Source: Actinomycetota bacterium (GTDB lineage: Bacteria; Actinomycetota; Actinomycetes; Streptosporangiales; Streptosporangiaceae). Taken from it: a stretch of DNA of 64,000 nucleotides. A program made the position numbers and the translations under genes. The stretch is from contig DAHVAR010000231.1 of NCBI GenBank assembly GCA_027314515.1, positions 1-64,000 on the forward strand, read 5' to 3'. The notes beneath the pieces were generated by a model. It was not told the origin of the DNA, ran no database searches, and saw only the letters and a list, made by a program, of their open reading frames with translations. Position 1 is the stretch's first letter, and each line of letters starts with the position of its first letter. Shown here one piece after another: positions 1-8,300 of the stretch.

Positions 1-471
1 GAGCGCAAGCCGCAAGGCATGAACTTCCGGTCCTGGATCGACCAGCAGATCAGCGAAGCCGCAGAGCGGGGCGCTTTTGCTAACCTGCCCGGCGCGGGCA
101 AGCCGTTGCCGAGCCGAGGCCGGCCGGACGATCCGGACGCGTGGGCACTCGACTGGGTGCGCCGCTCAGGCGTCCCGACCGAGGAATTGCTGCCGACGCC
201 CCTGCGATTGCGCAGGCAGGCTGCTTTGCTGGCGGACAGCGTGCCGGAGTTCGGCTCCGAGCGGGAGGTCCGGGACGCCGTCGCGGAGCTGAACGACCAG
301 ATCATGCAGTGGCGCAGGCTGCCGATCGGCCCGCCGATCTTCGTACCGCTGGTTGACCCCGAGGCAATGGCCGCCAAGTGGCAGGCGGCGCAGCCCGGGC
401 CGGCCGATCCCGCGCTAGCCGATCCCGGCCCGGCCGGGCAGCGCCGCCGGCGCTGGTGGCGCCGGCCCTGA
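1..471 (+). CDS. DUF1992 (DnaJC28-like) protein, 5' partial
   Basis: The reading frame is open to the first base of the window, so the gene starts upstream; the ATG at 19 is probably internal. The segment ESWIDQQI-like (here RSWIDQQISEAAERG) followed by NLPGAGKPLP is the hallmark of the DUF1992 domain, also found in eukaryotic DnaJC28. About 60 residues later the chain has a second conserved stretch (LRLRRQA, VAELNDQIMQWRR) and then a Pro/Ala/Arg-rich tail. The family has no defined biochemical role; a chaperone-linked role is suggested only by the J-domain fusions in eukaryotes. It is convergent with the SDR gene at 509. Confidence 0.85.
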   Translation, partial: ERKPQGMNFRSWIDQQISEAAERGAFANLPGAGKPLPSRGRPDDPDAWALDWVRRSGVPTEELLPTPLRLRRQAALLADSVPEFGSEREVRDAVAELNDQIMQWRRLPIGPPIFVPLVDPEAMAAKWQAAQPGPADPALADPGPAGQRRRRWWRRP

Positions 472-508
472 CGCCCGTGCCGCTGACGCTGGGCGGCCTG
501 GCCGGCCG

Positions 509-1297
509 CTACAGGTTCGAGGCGATAACGCCGCCGTCGATCTGATACGCGGCGCCGGTGATGTAGGCGGCGCGCTCAGAGGCAAGGAACGCGACGAGAT
601 CGCCGAGTTCGGCAGGCTCGCCAAGCCGGCCGGCCGGGATGCCCGCGGCGAGCGACTTCAGCCGCTCCCGGAGCTCCGGATCGACCGGAGCGCCCTCCCT
701 GAGGCCGGGGCTGAGCCGCGCGGTGCGGAACCGGCCGGGCAGCACCAGGTTGATCGTGATGCCATCGGCCGCCAGATCCGGCATCAGCGCCTTCACCAGT
801 CCCGCGATGCCCGGCCGCAGGCCATTGGACAGGTCGATGCCCGCCACCGGCTGCTTGACCGAGCTCGACTGGATCCCGACGATGCGGCCCCACCGCCTGG
901 TCCGCATGTACGGCACGACTTCGCGGACGAACCGCACGAAGTTCAGCGTCACCACGTCGAAAGCCTGCCGCCAGTCCTCGTCGGTCAGCTCGCCGAACCG
1001 GCCGACCCGCGGCCCGCCGGAGTTGTTGACCAGGATGTCCACGCAGCCAAAGCGCTCCGCCGTCGCTGCCACCACGGCGCTGATATCCGTCGCGCTGGTG
1101 ACATCGGCGGGCACGGCGAGCACCTCCGCGCCGGTGGCGTCCCGGATGTCCGCCGCCGCGGCCGCCAGGTCGGCCTCGCTGCGCGCGCAGATCGTGACCC
1201 GCGCGCCCTCGCGGGCCAGCGCGACCGCGCACCCTCGGCCAAGGCCCTTGCTGGCCGCGGTGACAACCGCGACCTTGCCGGTTAGCCCGAGATCCAT
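509..1297 (-). CDS. SDR family oxidoreductase, atypical active site
   Basis: A 262-residue short-chain dehydrogenase. The Rossmann motif TAASKGLG is near residue 14 and LVNNSGG near residue 87. The start chosen is the ATG at 1297 because AAGGAG lies six bases upstream and the Rossmann strand begins a few residues in; the long upstream extension of the frame is Arg-rich and looks non-coding. The usual YxxxK is not found: after the SSS motif the chain reads DLSNGLRPGIAGL, a variant seen in a divergent SDR subgroup. It ends in the usual ITGAAYQIDGG. Substrate unknown. It is divergent from the lipocalin-like/kinase pair, which may share a pathway. Confidence 0.85.
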   Translation of the reverse strand: MDLGLTGKVAVVTAASKGLGRGCAVALAREGARVTICARSEADLAAAAADIRDATGAEVLAVPADVTSATDISAVVAATAERFGCVDILVNNSGGPRVGRFGELTDEDWRQAFDVVTLNFVRFVREVVPYMRTRRWGRIVGIQSSSVKQPVAGIDLSNGLRPGIAGLVKALMPDLAADGITINLVLPGRFRTARLSPGLREGAPVDPELRERLKSLAAGIPAGRLGEPAELGDLVAFLASERAAYITGAAYQIDGGVIASNL

Positions 1298-1485
1298 CTG
1301 TCTCCTTGGGGTCGGCAATCCGGCCAGCGCGGACGGCGGCGAAGTCTGGACGTCCGGCTGCTGCTGTGCCATCCTCCACGCAATACCGCCAGCCGCACAA
1401 CGACAGCAGCCGCCAAACGAGAACAGCCACCCAACGCCATCCGCCGCCAGCCAGCAGCGCATCAGCTTAGCGAGAGGTCTTGCCG

Positions 1486-2472
1486 ATGGTGAAGATCGTC
1501 GATCACGGGACCTGGCGGCTCGTCCCCGAGGACGAGGAGTTGCATCAGGCCGGCCCGGAACGGCTGTGGAACGAGTCGTTCTACTTCGACTTCGCCGCAC
1601 CGGACGGCTCCATCGGCGGCTACGTGCGCCTCGGCTTGTACCCGAACTGGGGCCGCGCCTGGTACTGGGCCTGCGTCGTGCGGCCGGGCCGCCCGACGGT
1701 CCTCGTCGCCGACAACGCGGCGGCACTGCCCGCCCCCGGCACGACCGACGTGCTGACCGCCAGCATCGCTGCCAGTCAGCAGATCACCCGGCCGCTGCAC
1801 TCGGCCAGGGTCGTCCTGGACGCCGCAGCCGCGGTGCTGCCGGAGCCGGCCGCCGCCTACGCAGACCTGGCGGCCGCCGAGCAGGTACGGCTGGTCCTCG
1901 ACCTCGACTGGGTGACGGCCGGCGGGGTCTACCCGTACCGGGACCTCCCCCGTTATGAGATCCCCTGTCAGGTAACGGGCAGCGTCAGCGTCGGCGATGA
2001 GCGGACGCCGGTCCGCGCTGCCGGCGAGCGGGATCATAGCTGGGGTGAGCGCGACTGGTGGCAGATCTCCTGGCTGTGGACCTCGGGCCGGCTGAGTGAC
2101 GGCACCGCGTTTCACGGCATGCAGGCCAACATCGGATTCCCGATCGGCTGGCCGTCGTTCGCCGCGCCGCCGGACGGTGAGCTCAGCCACCAGGCCGGAT
2201 TCAGCGCGCACACTGACTTCGGCACCGACGGCTTCCCGCGGCAATCCCGGCTGCGGTTGCCGGGAGCGCCGCTCACAGCGCTCCCCCTGGCCTTCGCGCC
2301 GGTCGCGATGACCTCACCAGATGGCCGGATCGCGCACTTCCCGCGCGCGCTGTGCCGCTTCGCCGCCGACGACGGCCGGACCGGTTACGGCTGGACCGAG
2401 TGGAACCAGCCGCCCGGCTGGCGCCAGCATGGCTGGTCCTACCTGGCTGACTCCGCGGGTGCGGGCAAATGA
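1486..2472 (+). CDS. DUF7064 / CrtC-AttH lipocalin-like protein
   Basis: About 328 residues, no signal peptide. Features such as GERDHSWGERDWW in the centre, the beta-rich pattern and the absence of helices fit the hydroxyneurosporene-synthase/AttH-like lipocalin group (DUF7064/DUF7065) common in mycobacteria and other actinomycetes beside lipid or steroid catabolic genes. The ATG at 1486 is preferred over the TTG at 1480 because GAGAGG lies eight bases upstream. The stop overlaps the ATG of the kinase gene (ATGA), so the two are translationally coupled. Catalytic activity is not established for this group; a hydratase or ligand-binding role on a hydrophobic substrate is only inference. Confidence 0.7.
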   Translation: MVKIVDHGTWRLVPEDEELHQAGPERLWNESFYFDFAAPDGSIGGYVRLGLYPNWGRAWYWACVVRPGRPTVLVADNAAALPAPGTTDVLTASIAASQQITRPLHSARVVLDAAAAVLPEPAAAYADLAAAEQVRLVLDLDWVTAGGVYPYRDLPRYEIPCQVTGSVSVGDERTPVRAAGERDHSWGERDWWQISWLWTSGRLSDGTAFHGMQANIGFPIGWPSFAAPPDGELSHQAGFSAHTDFGTDGFPRQSRLRLPGAPLTALPLAFAPVAMTSPDGRIAHFPRALCRFAADDGRTGYGWTEWNQPPGWRQHGWSYLADSAGAGK

Positions 2473-3521
2473 CCACGGCGGTAAGCGGCGGCCAGGACCT
2501 TACCGCTGACTTCCTGACCCGCGCCCTGGCCGGCCCGCTCAGCGGTGCCGCCGTCGCGGCCGTGCAGGCCACGCCGGTCGGCACCGGCCAGGTATCCGAC
2601 AGCTACCGGCTGTCCCTGACCTACGACGGCCCGGCGGAGCTGCCGCCGACGATCATCGCCAAGGTTCCTGCGGCCGACCCGGCCAGCCGGAACGCCGCGC
2701 GGGCGTTCCGCACTTACGAGATCGAGGCCAGCTTCTACGGCCAGCTCGCGCCCGGCCTGCCCGTCGCGCTGGCCGGGTGTTACTACGCCGCCTACGACGC
2801 CGGGCCGGATGAGTACGTCGTGCTGCTTGAGGACCTGGCGCCCGCACTGCCCGGCGACCAGCTGGCCGGCCTGCAGGCCGGCGATGCGGCGGCCGCCATC
2901 GGTGAGCTGGCGGCACTGCACGCGGCCGGCTGGAACAGCGCTGAGCTGGCCGCGCTCGGATGGCTGAACAGGTCAAGCGCGGACGGCACGGCGCTGATGG
3001 CCGCCGTCATCGCCGATCTCTACCCGCGCTTCCGGGAACGCTACGCCGGCCGGCTTGAGCCCGGAACGCTCGCCCTGATCGAGGACTTCCTGCCGAAGGT
3101 GCCCGCCTACCTGGCCGGGAGGGACGAGCCGCGCACGATCGTGCACGGCGACTTCAGGGCGGACAACCTGCTGTTCGGGGGCGCCCGGCCGGTAGTGCTC
3201 GACTGGCAAACGGCCAGCTTCGGCGCGGCGACCGCCGACCTGGCCTATTTCCTCGCCTCCAGCCTGTCAGTCGCCGCCCGCCGGCAGTACGAGGAGATTC
3301 TGGTCCGCCGCTATCACGCCGCACTGACCAGCCGCGGTGCCGACCTCAGCTGGCAGGACTGCTGGACCGGATACCGCCGGCACGCTTTCAGCGGCATCAT
3401 CATGGACATCATCGCCGCGATGATGGTCCAGCAGACCGACCGGGGCGACTCGATGTTCGCCGCGATGACGCGCCGGCACGTCAGGCACGCGCTCGACCTG
3501 GACGCGCTTGCGCTGATCTAG
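2469..3521 (+). CDS. Phosphotransferase family (APH/ecdysteroid-kinase-like) protein
   Basis: A 350-residue kinase of the APH/EcKL fold. The catalytic loop IVHGDFRADNLLF is near residue 222 and the metal-binding VVLDWQ near residue 241; an N-lobe Lys in TIIAKVP and the VVLLEDL hinge are also visible. The ATG overlaps the previous stop by four bases. Relatives phosphorylate hydroxylated small molecules (aminoglycosides, choline, ecdysteroids); those next to DUF7064 proteins usually lack a known substrate. Coupling with the lipocalin-like gene suggests both act on the same hydrophobic alcohol, which is inference. Confidence 0.8.
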   Translation: MTTAVSGGQDLTADFLTRALAGPLSGAAVAAVQATPVGTGQVSDSYRLSLTYDGPAELPPTIIAKVPAADPASRNAARAFRTYEIEASFYGQLAPGLPVALAGCYYAAYDAGPDEYVVLLEDLAPALPGDQLAGLQAGDAAAAIGELAALHAAGWNSAELAALGWLNRSSADGTALMAAVIADLYPRFRERYAGRLEPGTLALIEDFLPKVPAYLAGRDEPRTIVHGDFRADNLLFGGARPVVLDWQTASFGAATADLAYFLASSLSVAARRQYEEILVRRYHAALTSRGADLSWQDCWTGYRRHAFSGIIMDIIAAMMVQQTDRGDSMFAAMTRRHVRHALDLDALALI

Positions 3522-3932
3522 CCGCCTAGCCCCACTTGCCCTGGACGAAGGTCCCGGTCAGATCAAGTCTTCGTGGTGCCGCGGGCGAGTACGCGCCGGG
3601 AGTGGCCGCTCCGGATCACCGGCGCTGCGACCAGCCGATGCCGGCGGCCTGCCGGGGCCGCCGGGGCCGCCGCTGGAGAGATCCGGGGCGTGATCTCGGC
3701 TGCAGGGAGCATGCGGCCGGCTCACTCCCTGCCGGTTTGCCGGGGTTGCCGGGGCCATTTGCCGGTTACGTCCCCGGCAAACCAACAGGGAGTCGCGAGC
3801 GGGCGCCCGGCGGCCCGGGTTCCCGGCGTCCGGGTTCCCGGCGCCTGGACATCCTCGCTGCGCCGCACCCGGTGACCATCCAGTCGCGGCGCAGCCGCGA
3901 GCTTTGGCGGTACGAGGTCGCTCGCTACCCGC
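3522..3932. other. Intergenic region between convergent genes
   Basis: 411 bases between two convergent genes. It holds the 70-bp palindromic element at 3724-3793. On the minus strand a short open frame (about 3612 to 3526) ends in DLTGTFVQGKWG and a stop; this reads like a genuine protein C-terminus but has no start. The remainder is GC-rich without a convincing gene. Confidence 0.5.
3724..3793. repeat. 70-bp palindromic repeat, copy 1
   Basis: Arms at 3724-3745 (beginning ACTCCCTG, ending GCCGGGG) and 3772-3793 are inverted repeats with 20 of 22 positions paired and a 26-base loop. A second 70-bp copy is at 33512-33581, with 55 of 70 positions identical without gaps and the same ACTCCCTG/CAGGGAGT ends. 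Equal length, conserved ends and compensating changes point to a REP/MITE-like family rather than chance. Here it sits between two convergent genes and could also act as a terminator. Confidence 0.75.
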
Positions 3933-5390
3933 CTAGCCGCGCGCGGCGCTCGCGGCATGCCGGCCGGCCCGGCGACCGAAGAACGAGGCCTCCCCCAGTT
4001 GCGCGCCGCTGCTGTAACCCTTGCCGTCTTGCACGATGTTCGACGCGCAGGCGCCAGCCGCGTACAGGCCGTCGATCACCGACCCGTCGGGGCGCTGCAC
4101 CTGGCCGTCGAGGGTGCAGCGCAGCCCGCCGAGGGTGAATCCGGCGTACACCGCCTTGCCGAGGCTGAGATCGAATGCCGCCCACGGGCCGGCGTCCTGC
4201 GGCTCGAGCCAGTCCGGGTGCTTGCCGAACTCCGGGTCCTCGCCGCGCGCCGCGGCCGCGTTATAGGACGTCAGGGTTGCGGCGAGGTGGCCAGCCGGGA
4301 TGCCAAGACCGGCTTCCATCGCGCCGACGGTCTCCCAGCCGTCGATGAACGGGACGAGCGGCAGTTCCGGGTACTCCATGTGCGCGCTGTCGACGATCAG
4401 GTAGGCGGTGCTGTCCGGCTGCCCGAGCACGAAGGCCGAGGTGCGGGCGTGATAGCTGTCCTCGGCAACGAATCGCTTGCCGTCACGGTTGACGACGATC
4501 CCGGTCACCAGCTTGGCCGGCGGGTAGAACGGCGCGGTGATGAAAGCCCGGTCCATGTGCAGGGCCTGCGCGCCGGCCGACAATCCCAGCCTGATCCCGG
4601 CACCGTCGTCATAGCTAGTGCCGAGGACGAGCGGCTTCTCGGCGAGCTGCGGCACATGGCGGGCCACCATGGCGCGATTCATGACGAAGCCCCCGGCGGC
4701 CAGGATGACAGCGCCGGCCCGGATGATGCCCGTTCCCGTGGGCGATCGCCAGCGCACGCCGCTGACGTACCCGCCCGCCGTCACCAGTTCCGTCGCGGCG
4801 CTCTCGTAGCTGACCAGGACCCCGGCCGCTGCAGCCCGCGCCACCAGCAGGTCAATCACCAGCTTCGCACCGCCGGTGTCGCCGGGCACCGGGACCTTAT
4901 GGCCCCGCGGGGCCGGGACCGCGATCTCGCTGAAGGGCCACACTTTCTCGTTGCCGGTGTACATCAGGCCCTGCGTGCCCGGCTGGATCACCGCCTTCTG
5001 CGGGTAATAGCTTCGCTCGAAGGTGAAGCCGAGACTCTCGAGCCAGTCGCAGTGCCCGACGCTGCCATCGGCGTATGCCCGGATCTTTTCCGGCTCGGGG
5101 TGCGGCGTTACCGCCATCAGGTAGGCGTACATCTGGTCCGGGCTGTCGGGGTGACCGGTCGCCCGCTGGACGGCAGTCCCGCCGCCCAGGTAGAAGTGGC
5201 CGCCCGCAAGCGCGCTGGTCCCGCCCGCCACCGCGGCGCGTTCCAGCACCACGACCGACGCACCGGACGCGGCGGCCTCGACCGCGGCGCAGCCGCCTGC
5301 TATCCCGAAACCGACGACGACGACGTCGGCCGCATCGGGCGGGCTGCCGGGCTGCCGGGCGCCTGGCACATGCTCTGACATCATGGCCAT
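3933..5390 (-). CDS. FAD-dependent oxidoreductase (FAD_binding_2, KstD/FrdA-like)
   Basis: A 485-residue flavoprotein. The dinucleotide motif VVVGFGIAGGCAA is near residue 25, followed by VVVLERAAVAGGTSALAGG. The C-terminal YAAGACASN and SGAQLGEASFFGRRAG are the FAD-closing motifs of the fumarate reductase / 3-ketosteroid-1-dehydrogenase superfamily. Length fits a single-subunit dehydrogenase without a covalent flavin site. Several in-frame ATGs lie at the start (5390, 5384, 5381); none has a strong ribosome site, so the start is uncertain by a few residues. Substrate may be a steroid-like or other enone, but specificity cannot be read from the sequence. Confidence 0.85.
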   Translation of the reverse strand: MAMMSEHVPGARQPGSPPDAADVVVVGFGIAGGCAAVEAAASGASVVVLERAAVAGGTSALAGGHFYLGGGTAVQRATGHPDSPDQMYAYLMAVTPHPEPEKIRAYADGSVGHCDWLESLGFTFERSYYPQKAVIQPGTQGLMYTGNEKVWPFSEIAVPAPRGHKVPVPGDTGGAKLVIDLLVARAAAAGVLVSYESAATELVTAGGYVSGVRWRSPTGTGIIRAGAVILAAGGFVMNRAMVARHVPQLAEKPLVLGTSYDDGAGIRLGLSAGAQALHMDRAFITAPFYPPAKLVTGIVVNRDGKRFVAEDSYHARTSAFVLGQPDSTAYLIVDSAHMEYPELPLVPFIDGWETVGAMEAGLGIPAGHLAATLTSYNAAAARGEDPEFGKHPDWLEPQDAGPWAAFDLSLGKAVYAGFTLGGLRCTLDGQVQRPDGSVIDGLYAAGACASNIVQDGKGYSSGAQLGEASFFGRRAGRHAASAARG

Positions 5391-5730
5391 AACCTGCGGT
5401 GATTACTCATCTGGTTGTGTCGCTTACATATCTCGGTCCATGATTCAGGCGATGCTCTGCGACGATTGCGCGCCGTAGCGTCGTGTTAGCACCTGGCCTT
5501 GACCTGTGGGGGACGAGGCGGTGCGACAACGGCGAAGGTCGCCATTGTCTCGTAATACCTCGCGCACGGCCACCGACAGTCCCGGACCGGCTCGACACGG
5601 CCTGTTCCGGCGCGGCCGGGACGCGGCCGGGCCGGGCCGGCTGGCCGGCTGGGCGACCGGACCTGTCCTGGCCGCGGGTTAACCTGCCGCGATCCGGTCA
5701 TCGCCCGGCTCGGGTTCTGCGCTCGCTGCA
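5391..5730. other. Intergenic region, promoter side of the flavoprotein gene
   Basis: 340 bases upstream of the minus-strand flavoprotein gene. The first 80 bases are relatively AT-rich for this window (GATTACTCATC, TTACATATCT, CATGATTCA) and are the likely promoter or operator zone. The rest is GC-rich low-complexity sequence with no ORF that resembles a protein family. Confidence 0.4.
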
Positions 5731-5979
5731 GTGACTTCAACGGGCATGTGCGGCGCCGGCCGCAGGATCGTCTGCCCGGACATGATGACCGTGACCAGCT
5801 GGCACCTGCCCTGCACCAGCCTCGGCGCGGTGGCCTGGCGGGCAAGCCGGGGCGCGACCGCGCGCGTCGCCATGCTCTGCCCTGAGCATGACCGTCAGCT
5901 CAGGGACGGGAACGCGGCCTGGATCCGCAGCGCCGTGCCGCTCGCCGGGCTGCCGCTCGCCGGGTGGCCGCACGCCTGA
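5731..5979 (+). CDS. Possible small Cys-containing hypothetical protein
   Basis: An 82-codon frame from GTG 5731 (alternative ATG 5746). It contains CGAGRRIVCPD near the start, MTVTSWHLPC and then VAMLCPEHDRQL, a CPEH arrangement seen in many small actinobacterial zinc-ribbon-like proteins. No strong ribosome site precedes either start, and overlapping frames are open on the opposite strand, so coding status is uncertain. It ends just before the strong terminator hairpin at 5992, which is compatible with a real transcript. Confidence 0.35.
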   Translation: MTSTGMCGAGRRIVCPDMMTVTSWHLPCTSLGAVAWRASRGATARVAMLCPEHDRQLRDGNAAWIRSAVPLAGLPLAGWPHA

Positions 5980-5991
5980 CCGCGGTGGTTA

Positions 5992-6025
5992 CCGCCGGCC
6001 CGCGCTTCATGGCGCGGGCCGGCGG
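5992..6025. terminator. Strong hairpin, likely bidirectional terminator
   Basis: A perfect 14-bp GC stem (arms 5992-6005 and 6012-6025) with a 6-base loop TTCATG, placed just after the stop of the minus-strand secreted protein gene (6048). No U-tract, as usual in high-GC actinomycetes. Confidence 0.75.
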
Positions 6026-6047
6026 CAGCTGAGCGCCGGCGGGCGGC

Positions 6048-7046
6048 CTACAGGCCGGTCTTCGCCGTCGAGATGTCGTAGCTCGAGCCCCAGTACCACT
6101 GAGTGGCGTCGGAGCCGGGCACGATGTGCTGGTAACCGGTCGGGTCTGCGATCCACCACCGGATATGCGACTGCATCCAGGCAGGCAGCGTGGCGATGGC
6201 CGCCTGGGTGGCTGGCCACTCCGAGATCATCGTGTAGATGCAGGCCAGCGAGTTCGGGTTGGCGTGCAGCTTGGCGCGGGCCCAGGTCGCCGCCATCGAT
6301 GGGGTCGCATCCCCGGGCTCGACGTCCAGCACGTCGGCATTCGGATCGGTTCCGTTGGTGTCGATCCACAGCACCTTTGGCCGGCCGGCCACCTGCGCCG
6401 GCGACACCGCGAACGGGCCGCTGGCGTAGGTGGCCACCATCTGGCCAGCCGGGATCGCCGACGGGGTCACCGAATCGTAGAAGTTGTAGGGCTGCTGTGG
6501 TGCCGCCTGCTGTGCAGAGCCTGGCTGGCTGCCGCCAGCGGCCGGTTGCCCCGGCCCGGTTGTGGCCGCCGGCGTAGCCGAGCCGCCGGACGTCGGCGAC
6601 GCGGATGGCTGCGCCCCGCCCGGCCGGGCCGGGCCGGGCGTACCTCGCGGATGCGGGCTGGCCGCCGCCGGCACGGTCGCGGCCAGCGGGCTTGCGCCGA
6701 GGCCAGTTCCCCCGATGCCGGGAGCGGCGAGCGGCGCGGACCCGCCGAGGGATGGGACCGCCAGCGGGCCGGTCCCGGCGAGCGCGGGCGCCGCGAGTAC
6801 CGGCGCCGCCAGCACCGCGGCCGGCTTACCCGGCGCGGCCGTGCGAGCGCTCGTCAGGGCTGCCACATGCGAGGGGCCGGCGATGCCGCCGGTGGCGGCA
6901 AGGGCCGGGCTGGCCAGCGCGACGGCCGCAACGCCGGCGATGGCCGTTACCGCCGCGGCCGTGGCCCCGGCCTTCAGGCGCGAGGGACGGCGGTCAGACG
7001 GGCCGGCCTGAGACGGCGATCCTGCCGGGATGAAGCGGGGATGCAC
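6048..7046 (-). CDS. Secreted GH25/DUF1906-like protein (paralogue A)
   Basis: About 332 residues. A basic N-terminus and the hydrophobic stretch AVTAIAGVAAVALASPALAA form a signal peptide or anchor; then a long Ala/Pro/Gly/Ser linker; then a C-terminal domain of about 150 residues starting NFYDSVTPSAIP. Within it VLWIDTNG, DVEPGD and ATQWYWGSSYDIS resemble the D-x-E and QW/YD motifs of GH25-like TIM-barrel lysozymes, so an extracellular cell-wall role is plausible. GTG at 7046 is chosen because GAAAGG lies about eight bases upstream and the signal peptide follows. A close paralogue is at 8301-9242. Confidence 0.75.
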   Translation of the reverse strand: MHPRFIPAGSPSQAGPSDRRPSRLKAGATAAAVTAIAGVAAVALASPALAATGGIAGPSHVAALTSARTAAPGKPAAVLAAPVLAAPALAGTGPLAVPSLGGSAPLAAPGIGGTGLGASPLAATVPAAASPHPRGTPGPARPGGAQPSASPTSGGSATPAATTGPGQPAAGGSQPGSAQQAAPQQPYNFYDSVTPSAIPAGQMVATYASGPFAVSPAQVAGRPKVLWIDTNGTDPNADVLDVEPGDATPSMAATWARAKLHANPNSLACIYTMISEWPATQAAIATLPAWMQSHIRWWIADPTGYQHIVPGSDATQWYWGSSYDISTAKTGL

Positions 7047-7157
7047 GGTGAGCCTTTCGTCGGGCGCGGGGGGAGCGCTCGGCGGGCACCCAGGGCGTGG
7101 CCGGCCAATGGCATGGCGCCGGCTCGGAACGCACGGTGACGCGGGGCAGGGCGAAGC

Positions 7158-7220
7158 GTTGCCTCGGGGCAACAATCACGTGCTGGGTGCTTTCGGTTAC
7201 TCATCGTGAACGCCGAAAGC
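7158..7220 (-). promoter_or_regulatory. Structured leader upstream of secreted protein A
   Basis: Two perfect hairpins lie in the 242-base leader of the minus-strand gene. One has an 8-bp stem (7189-7196 GCTTTCGG with 7213-7220 CCGAAAGC, 16-base loop); the other a 6-bp stem with tetraloop (7158-7163 GTTGCC with 7168-7173). A third short stem (TCCGG/CCGGA) is at 7224-7238. They may be part of a cis-regulatory RNA or the terminator of the upstream enoyl-CoA hydratase gene. No known riboswitch consensus was recognised. Confidence 0.45.
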
Positions 7221-7288
7221 GTGTCCGGTTATGCCGGAAATGACAAGGAGTGCGGTATGACGTCCCTCACGCTCGCCCGGGGCCGGGC

Positions 7289-8167
7289 CTAACCAGGCAG
7301 CGCGTCAGCAGCGGGAGAGGGAAGCCGCTCGAATCGCGGCGCGCGCCGCTCGATGAAGGAGCTGACTCCCTCGCGGAAGTCCGGCCGGCCAAAACTCTCC
7401 ACCATCAGGCCGCGCGCCTCGCGCTCGGCAGCCAGCAGGCCCGCGTGCAGCTGCTGGTACACCTGGCGCTTCATGATCGCCATTGAGGCTGGCGATGAGG
7501 TTGCCGCCAGATCGCGGACGTACTGCTGAGCGTGGGGCAGGACTTCCGCGCCCGGCAGCGCCGCATTCACCAGGTGCAGCGCGGCGGCCTGCGTCCCGGA
7601 GATCTTACGGGACGAGAACAGCAAGTCGAGCGCCACCGCCGGGCCGGTGAGCCGCGGCAGCATCCAGCTGGTGCCCCACTCGGCGATAAGCCCGCGCTGT
7701 GCGAACGCGGTCATCAAGATTGCGTCCTCGGCCATGAACCGCAGGTCGCAGGCCAGCACGATCGGCACGCCCATGCCCGCGACCGGCCCGTTGATGGCCG
7801 CGATCACCGGCTTCGGCACCGACATCAGGTAGGTGTAGGTTCCGAGGTGCAGGTCGTCCCCGAACGCCGCGTCGCCGGGATCAGACGCTAGCTCCCCGGT
7901 CGGCGTCTCGGTGCGGTGATCACCCGAGCTGATGGCCGCAAGCCGGTTCATGTCAGCGCCGGCGCAAAACCCCCGCCCGGCGCCGGTGATCACGATGCCC
8001 ACCACCGCGGGATCGGACTCCGCCCGGCTGACCGCATGACGGACCTCGAAGCTCATCCGGTCCGTCCATGCGTTGAGTACCGCCGGGCGGTTCAGCGTGA
8101 TCGTGGCAACCGGGTCGGCGACCTCATACCGGATTTCCTCATAGCCGACCCCCTGGTGCGCTGACAC
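7289..8167 (-). CDS. Enoyl-CoA hydratase/isomerase family protein
   Basis: A 292-residue crotonase. Start GTG 8167 with AGGAGG six bases upstream. The CoA-binding/oxyanion segments GAGRGFCAGADMNRL (near residue 65) and INGPVAGMGVPIVLACDLRF (near residue 130) are present. In the second, the segment AQRGLIAEWGTSWMLPRLTG holds the acidic residue (AEWG) where hydratases carry the second catalytic Glu, so it is likely active. C-terminal ERRAPRFERLP is typical. It probably acts in beta-oxidation of an acyl-CoA; it lies between two paralogous secreted-protein genes with no evident functional link. Confidence 0.9.
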   Translation of the reverse strand: MSAHQGVGYEEIRYEVADPVATITLNRPAVLNAWTDRMSFEVRHAVSRAESDPAVVGIVITGAGRGFCAGADMNRLAAISSGDHRTETPTGELASDPGDAAFGDDLHLGTYTYLMSVPKPVIAAINGPVAGMGVPIVLACDLRFMAEDAILMTAFAQRGLIAEWGTSWMLPRLTGPAVALDLLFSSRKISGTQAAALHLVNAALPGAEVLPHAQQYVRDLAATSSPASMAIMKRQVYQQLHAGLLAAEREARGLMVESFGRPDFREGVSSFIERRAPRFERLPSPAADALPG

Positions 8168-8300
8168 GAAGGGCCTCCTGATGCCGTCGGGCGCTGTCGC
8201 GGCGCCTCTCGATCGCTTGGAGGCATTTTGGCCGCAACGCGCCGTCCCGCGTCAAGGGGCGTCAGCCGGCCGAGCCGCCGGCCGGCAGCCAGCCGCCTCG

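Noticed and set aside
3957-5378. Long plus-strand ORF antisense to the flavoprotein gene
   Set aside because: Composition is Arg/Gly/Pro-rich, no family motifs; typical GC-rich shadow of the minus-strand gene.
7047-7288. c-di-AMP (ydaO-type) riboswitch upstream of secreted protein A
   Set aside because: Expected core sequences of that class were not found; only generic hairpins are visible.
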